Shown one piece after another: positions 45,461-46,788 of a stretch of 46,788 nucleotides of DNA. The notes under the pieces are model-generated. The model ran no database searches, was not told where the DNA came from, and saw nothing but the letters and a program-made list of their open reading frames with translations. Position numbers and translations under genes: made by a program. The DNA is from Pseudomonadota bacterium (GTDB lineage: Bacteria > Pseudomonadota > Gammaproteobacteria > Xanthomonadales > Xanthomonadaceae): contig JAFEBY010000061.1 of the NCBI GenBank assembly GCA_018242465.1, positions 1 to 46,788 on the forward strand, written 5' to 3'. How positions within the stretch are numbered: the first letter of the stretch is position 1; each line of letters starts with the position of its first letter.

Positions 45461-46653
45461 TGAACCGAATCCATTTGGTAGAAAACGCTACGTAAATACG
45501 TAATTCCTTTTGTAACCGCACGACAAATTAATGGCAGTGCAAATAGAGTTACCACAACTATAGCCAACGTGCTAGACAACTTCGCCAAATAGCGATAGGC
45601 ACCGAACATACCCAGTGCCCAAAACGCGGGTACAGCCAGCACATGACCAACCCCAAACACGGTCACCGCTCTTCTATATGGAGTGCTTTTGCCTAAAGAA
45701 CGGCCAACCAATTTTCTAAATTTCAAATCGACGGATTTCAACCCCTTCTGTTGAAGTTGCGGCTCATCAAGCAGATGAACCAAAATCCAATAACCATCTA
45801 ATTTGACAAAAGGGAACAAGTTATAGACCGCCAAAACAAGGTTAATTGTTGCAAAAATTAGCAATACAGATCCACCAAAAAACAAAAAAACAACTGCAGT
45901 TAGTGCAGCCAAAATTAGCTGCAAAGCAATGCCTGCAGCCGCTACCGTTACTTTTTCACCCACCTCGCGAAATCGCCAGCTGTCACTGACATCACAATAC
46001 ATAACAGGTTGAAAATACATTAGCATTAAGCCAATTTTTTCAACCTTGCCACCAAAGTGCTTGCAGGCTATAGCATGTGCCATTTCGTGCAGCACATTCA
46101 TCGCCAAAAGACCTACGTACAAACCAAGCCAGTTCCAGCCCGACATTGCTGGATTGAATCCTGTCATAGCTCGGCTCACCGTGGTTGGCGATACAATTAG
46201 CACTGCTATCGGTAAAAAAATAAGACCTAGGTAGATCGCAAGGGCCGGCACTGAGAACAAGGCATTCACAACATTCAAATGATTGTCTAGAAATCGGTTT
46301 GGCGATCCCAATTTGAAGCGCCATTTCCGAGTATCTGCAACAAATCCCGCAACACGACTCAACGCGCTTTTTTTTACCAAATTAATTGGTGTAGGCAGGC
46401 CGGCAAGTAGCCGCTTTTCTGCAAACCAAGCAAGTAAGTATTCAACTTCATCGTAGTTGAATTCGAAACCATTTTCCCTACTAAGCAGTTCAGGGTTTCG
46501 ACTCCCATCTAATGATTCCAGAAAGCCTGCCTCGCGTATCCCTAGACGAAAGTATTCGCGAGTATCAGGTTTGTGGACGATTCTCGTATTACCATTAGCA
46601 GAGTCGATCACCACCCCGGGATCAATACAGGGATTGTTAATTGTGAGATTCAC
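45457..46653 (-). CDS. PqqD-like domain fused to M50 (site-2-protease-like) metalloprotease
   Basis: A 398-aa protein. The N-terminal ~95 residues (HKPDTREYFRLGIREAGFLE, YLLAWFAEKRLLAG) resemble the PqqD/RRE-like winged domain that binds leader peptides. The rest has six or so helices with the zinc motif VLHEMAHAIACKHFGG (HExxH near residue 188) and FPFVKLDGYWIL with the third-ligand Asp (near 281), as in peptide zinc metalloproteases of YydH type. The start is a GTG with only a weak AGG upstream; the frame stays open into the IS, so the true start is not certain. Confidence 0.85.
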   Translation of the reverse strand: MNLTINNPCIDPGVVIDSANGNTRIVHKPDTREYFRLGIREAGFLESLDGSRNPELLSRENGFEFNYDEVEYLLAWFAEKRLLAGLPTPINLVKKSALSRVAGFVADTRKWRFKLGSPNRFLDNHLNVVNALFSVPALAIYLGLIFLPIAVLIVSPTTVSRAMTGFNPAMSGWNWLGLYVGLLAMNVLHEMAHAIACKHFGGKVEKIGLMLMYFQPVMYCDVSDSWRFREVGEKVTVAAAGIALQLILAALTAVVFLFFGGSVLLIFATINLVLAVYNLFPFVKLDGYWILVHLLDEPQLQQKGLKSVDLKFRKLVGRSLGKSTPYRRAVTVFGVGHVLAVPAFWALGMFGAYRYLAKLSSTLAIVVVTLFALPLICRAVTKGITYLRSVFYQMDSVQ

Positions 46654-46664
46654 GTTATTTATGT

Positions 46665-46788
46665 TGACCTGAGACGAAACGTGTAGCCATTTTGATGGTG
46701 AGTTCTCTACCCTAGGAAGGCAAGGAGAACTCCATGAAGAAGCGCTTTACCGACGAACAAATGATTTTGATCCTGCGCGAAGCCGAGA
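46665..46788 (+). mobile_element. IS3-family element, 5' end (continues outside window)
   Basis: The right edge holds the start of an IS3-type insertion sequence. Its OrfA begins at 46734 after AAGGAGAAC. The left end probably lies near TGACCTGAG at 46665, about 12 bases upstream of the divergent protease start; the exact boundary needs the other end. It separates the protease operon from whatever lies to the right. Confidence 0.7.
46734..46788 (+). CDS. IS3-family transposase OrfA (N-terminal fragment)
   Basis: Eighteen codons are visible, MKKRFTDEQMILILREAE, the typical first helix of the IS3 OrfA helix-turn-helix protein. A strong AAGGAG precedes the ATG by about 7 bases. The gene runs off the right edge, so completeness is unknown. 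Confidence 0.85.
   Translation, partial: MKKRFTDEQMILILREAE

Noticed and set aside
46665-46788. Composite transposon formed by the IS3 remnant at 40466 and the IS at 46665
   Set aside because: The two visible ends do not match as inverted repeats. The left copy is a fragment, and shared family beyond IS3 cannot be shown from 18 codons.

Overview
The window looks like part of the chromosome of a GC-rich gammaproteobacterium of the Xanthomonadales/Lysobacterales type. The evidence is gene order and product similarity: cyo beside an MHS-type transporter, lolCD-comEC-exbBD-msbA-lpxK-kdsB-uvrC-pgsA with tRNA-Gly and tRNA-Cys, and a cco/nir/nor cluster run by FNR-type regulators. I cannot name the genus. 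The last ~6.5 kb is visibly AT-richer, with different codon use, and reads as acquired DNA.

Region 1 (1-4.3 kb): cyoA-cyoB (quinol oxidase bo3, minus strand, running off the left edge), a divergent MFS transporter, sdhE and a ygfX-like gene. Region 2 (4.3-15.8 kb): a dense plus-strand envelope and housekeeping block: lipoprotein release (lolC, lolD), DNA uptake (comEC), a TolQ/ExbB-TolR/ExbD pair, lipid A export (msbA), lipid A/Kdo synthesis (lpxK, kdsB), uvrC and pgsA. Many of these overlap by 4-8 bases. The tRNA-Gly promoter and the first ten bases of the tRNA lie inside the 3' end of pgsA. Region 3 (15.8-20 kb): tRNA-Cys, a persulfide-dioxygenase-like metallohydrolase, tRNA-Leu(UAA) followed by two 104-bp tandem units that each repeat its 3' end, an FMN-dependent glutamate-synthase-like protein, an ArsC-like protein, and two small related proteins.

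Region 4 (20-39.9 kb): a low-oxygen respiration and denitrification island. It holds a first FNR, the cbb3 oxidase genes ccoNOQP with assembly genes ccoGHIS and a TauE/SafE protein, azurin, SCO, NirV, a NirK fused to cytochrome c, SirB, NnrS, a small protein with a cysteine tail, a quinol-type NO reductase, a second FNR and hemN. Near-consensus FNR boxes (TTGAT-N4-ATCAA) sit before ccoN, nirK, the NO reductase gene and hemN. All four fit class II promoters, so the block appears to be one anaerobic regulon. hemN and the second fnr are probably autoregulated.

Region 5 (39.9-46.8 kb): tRNA-Val(CAC) marks the edge of a foreign segment with IS3-family debris and a beheaded XRE regulator. Next comes a tightly coupled minus-strand operon: PqqD-like/M50 metalloprotease, class III aminotransferase, short-chain dehydrogenase, ABC ATPase, ABC-2 permease and a small two-helix protein. 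It ends against the start of another IS3 element at the right edge. The gene content suggests peptide (RiPP-like) maturation with amine-forming chemistry and export. No precursor peptide is visible, so it may lie beyond the IS. This operon is the best candidate for an undescribed system.
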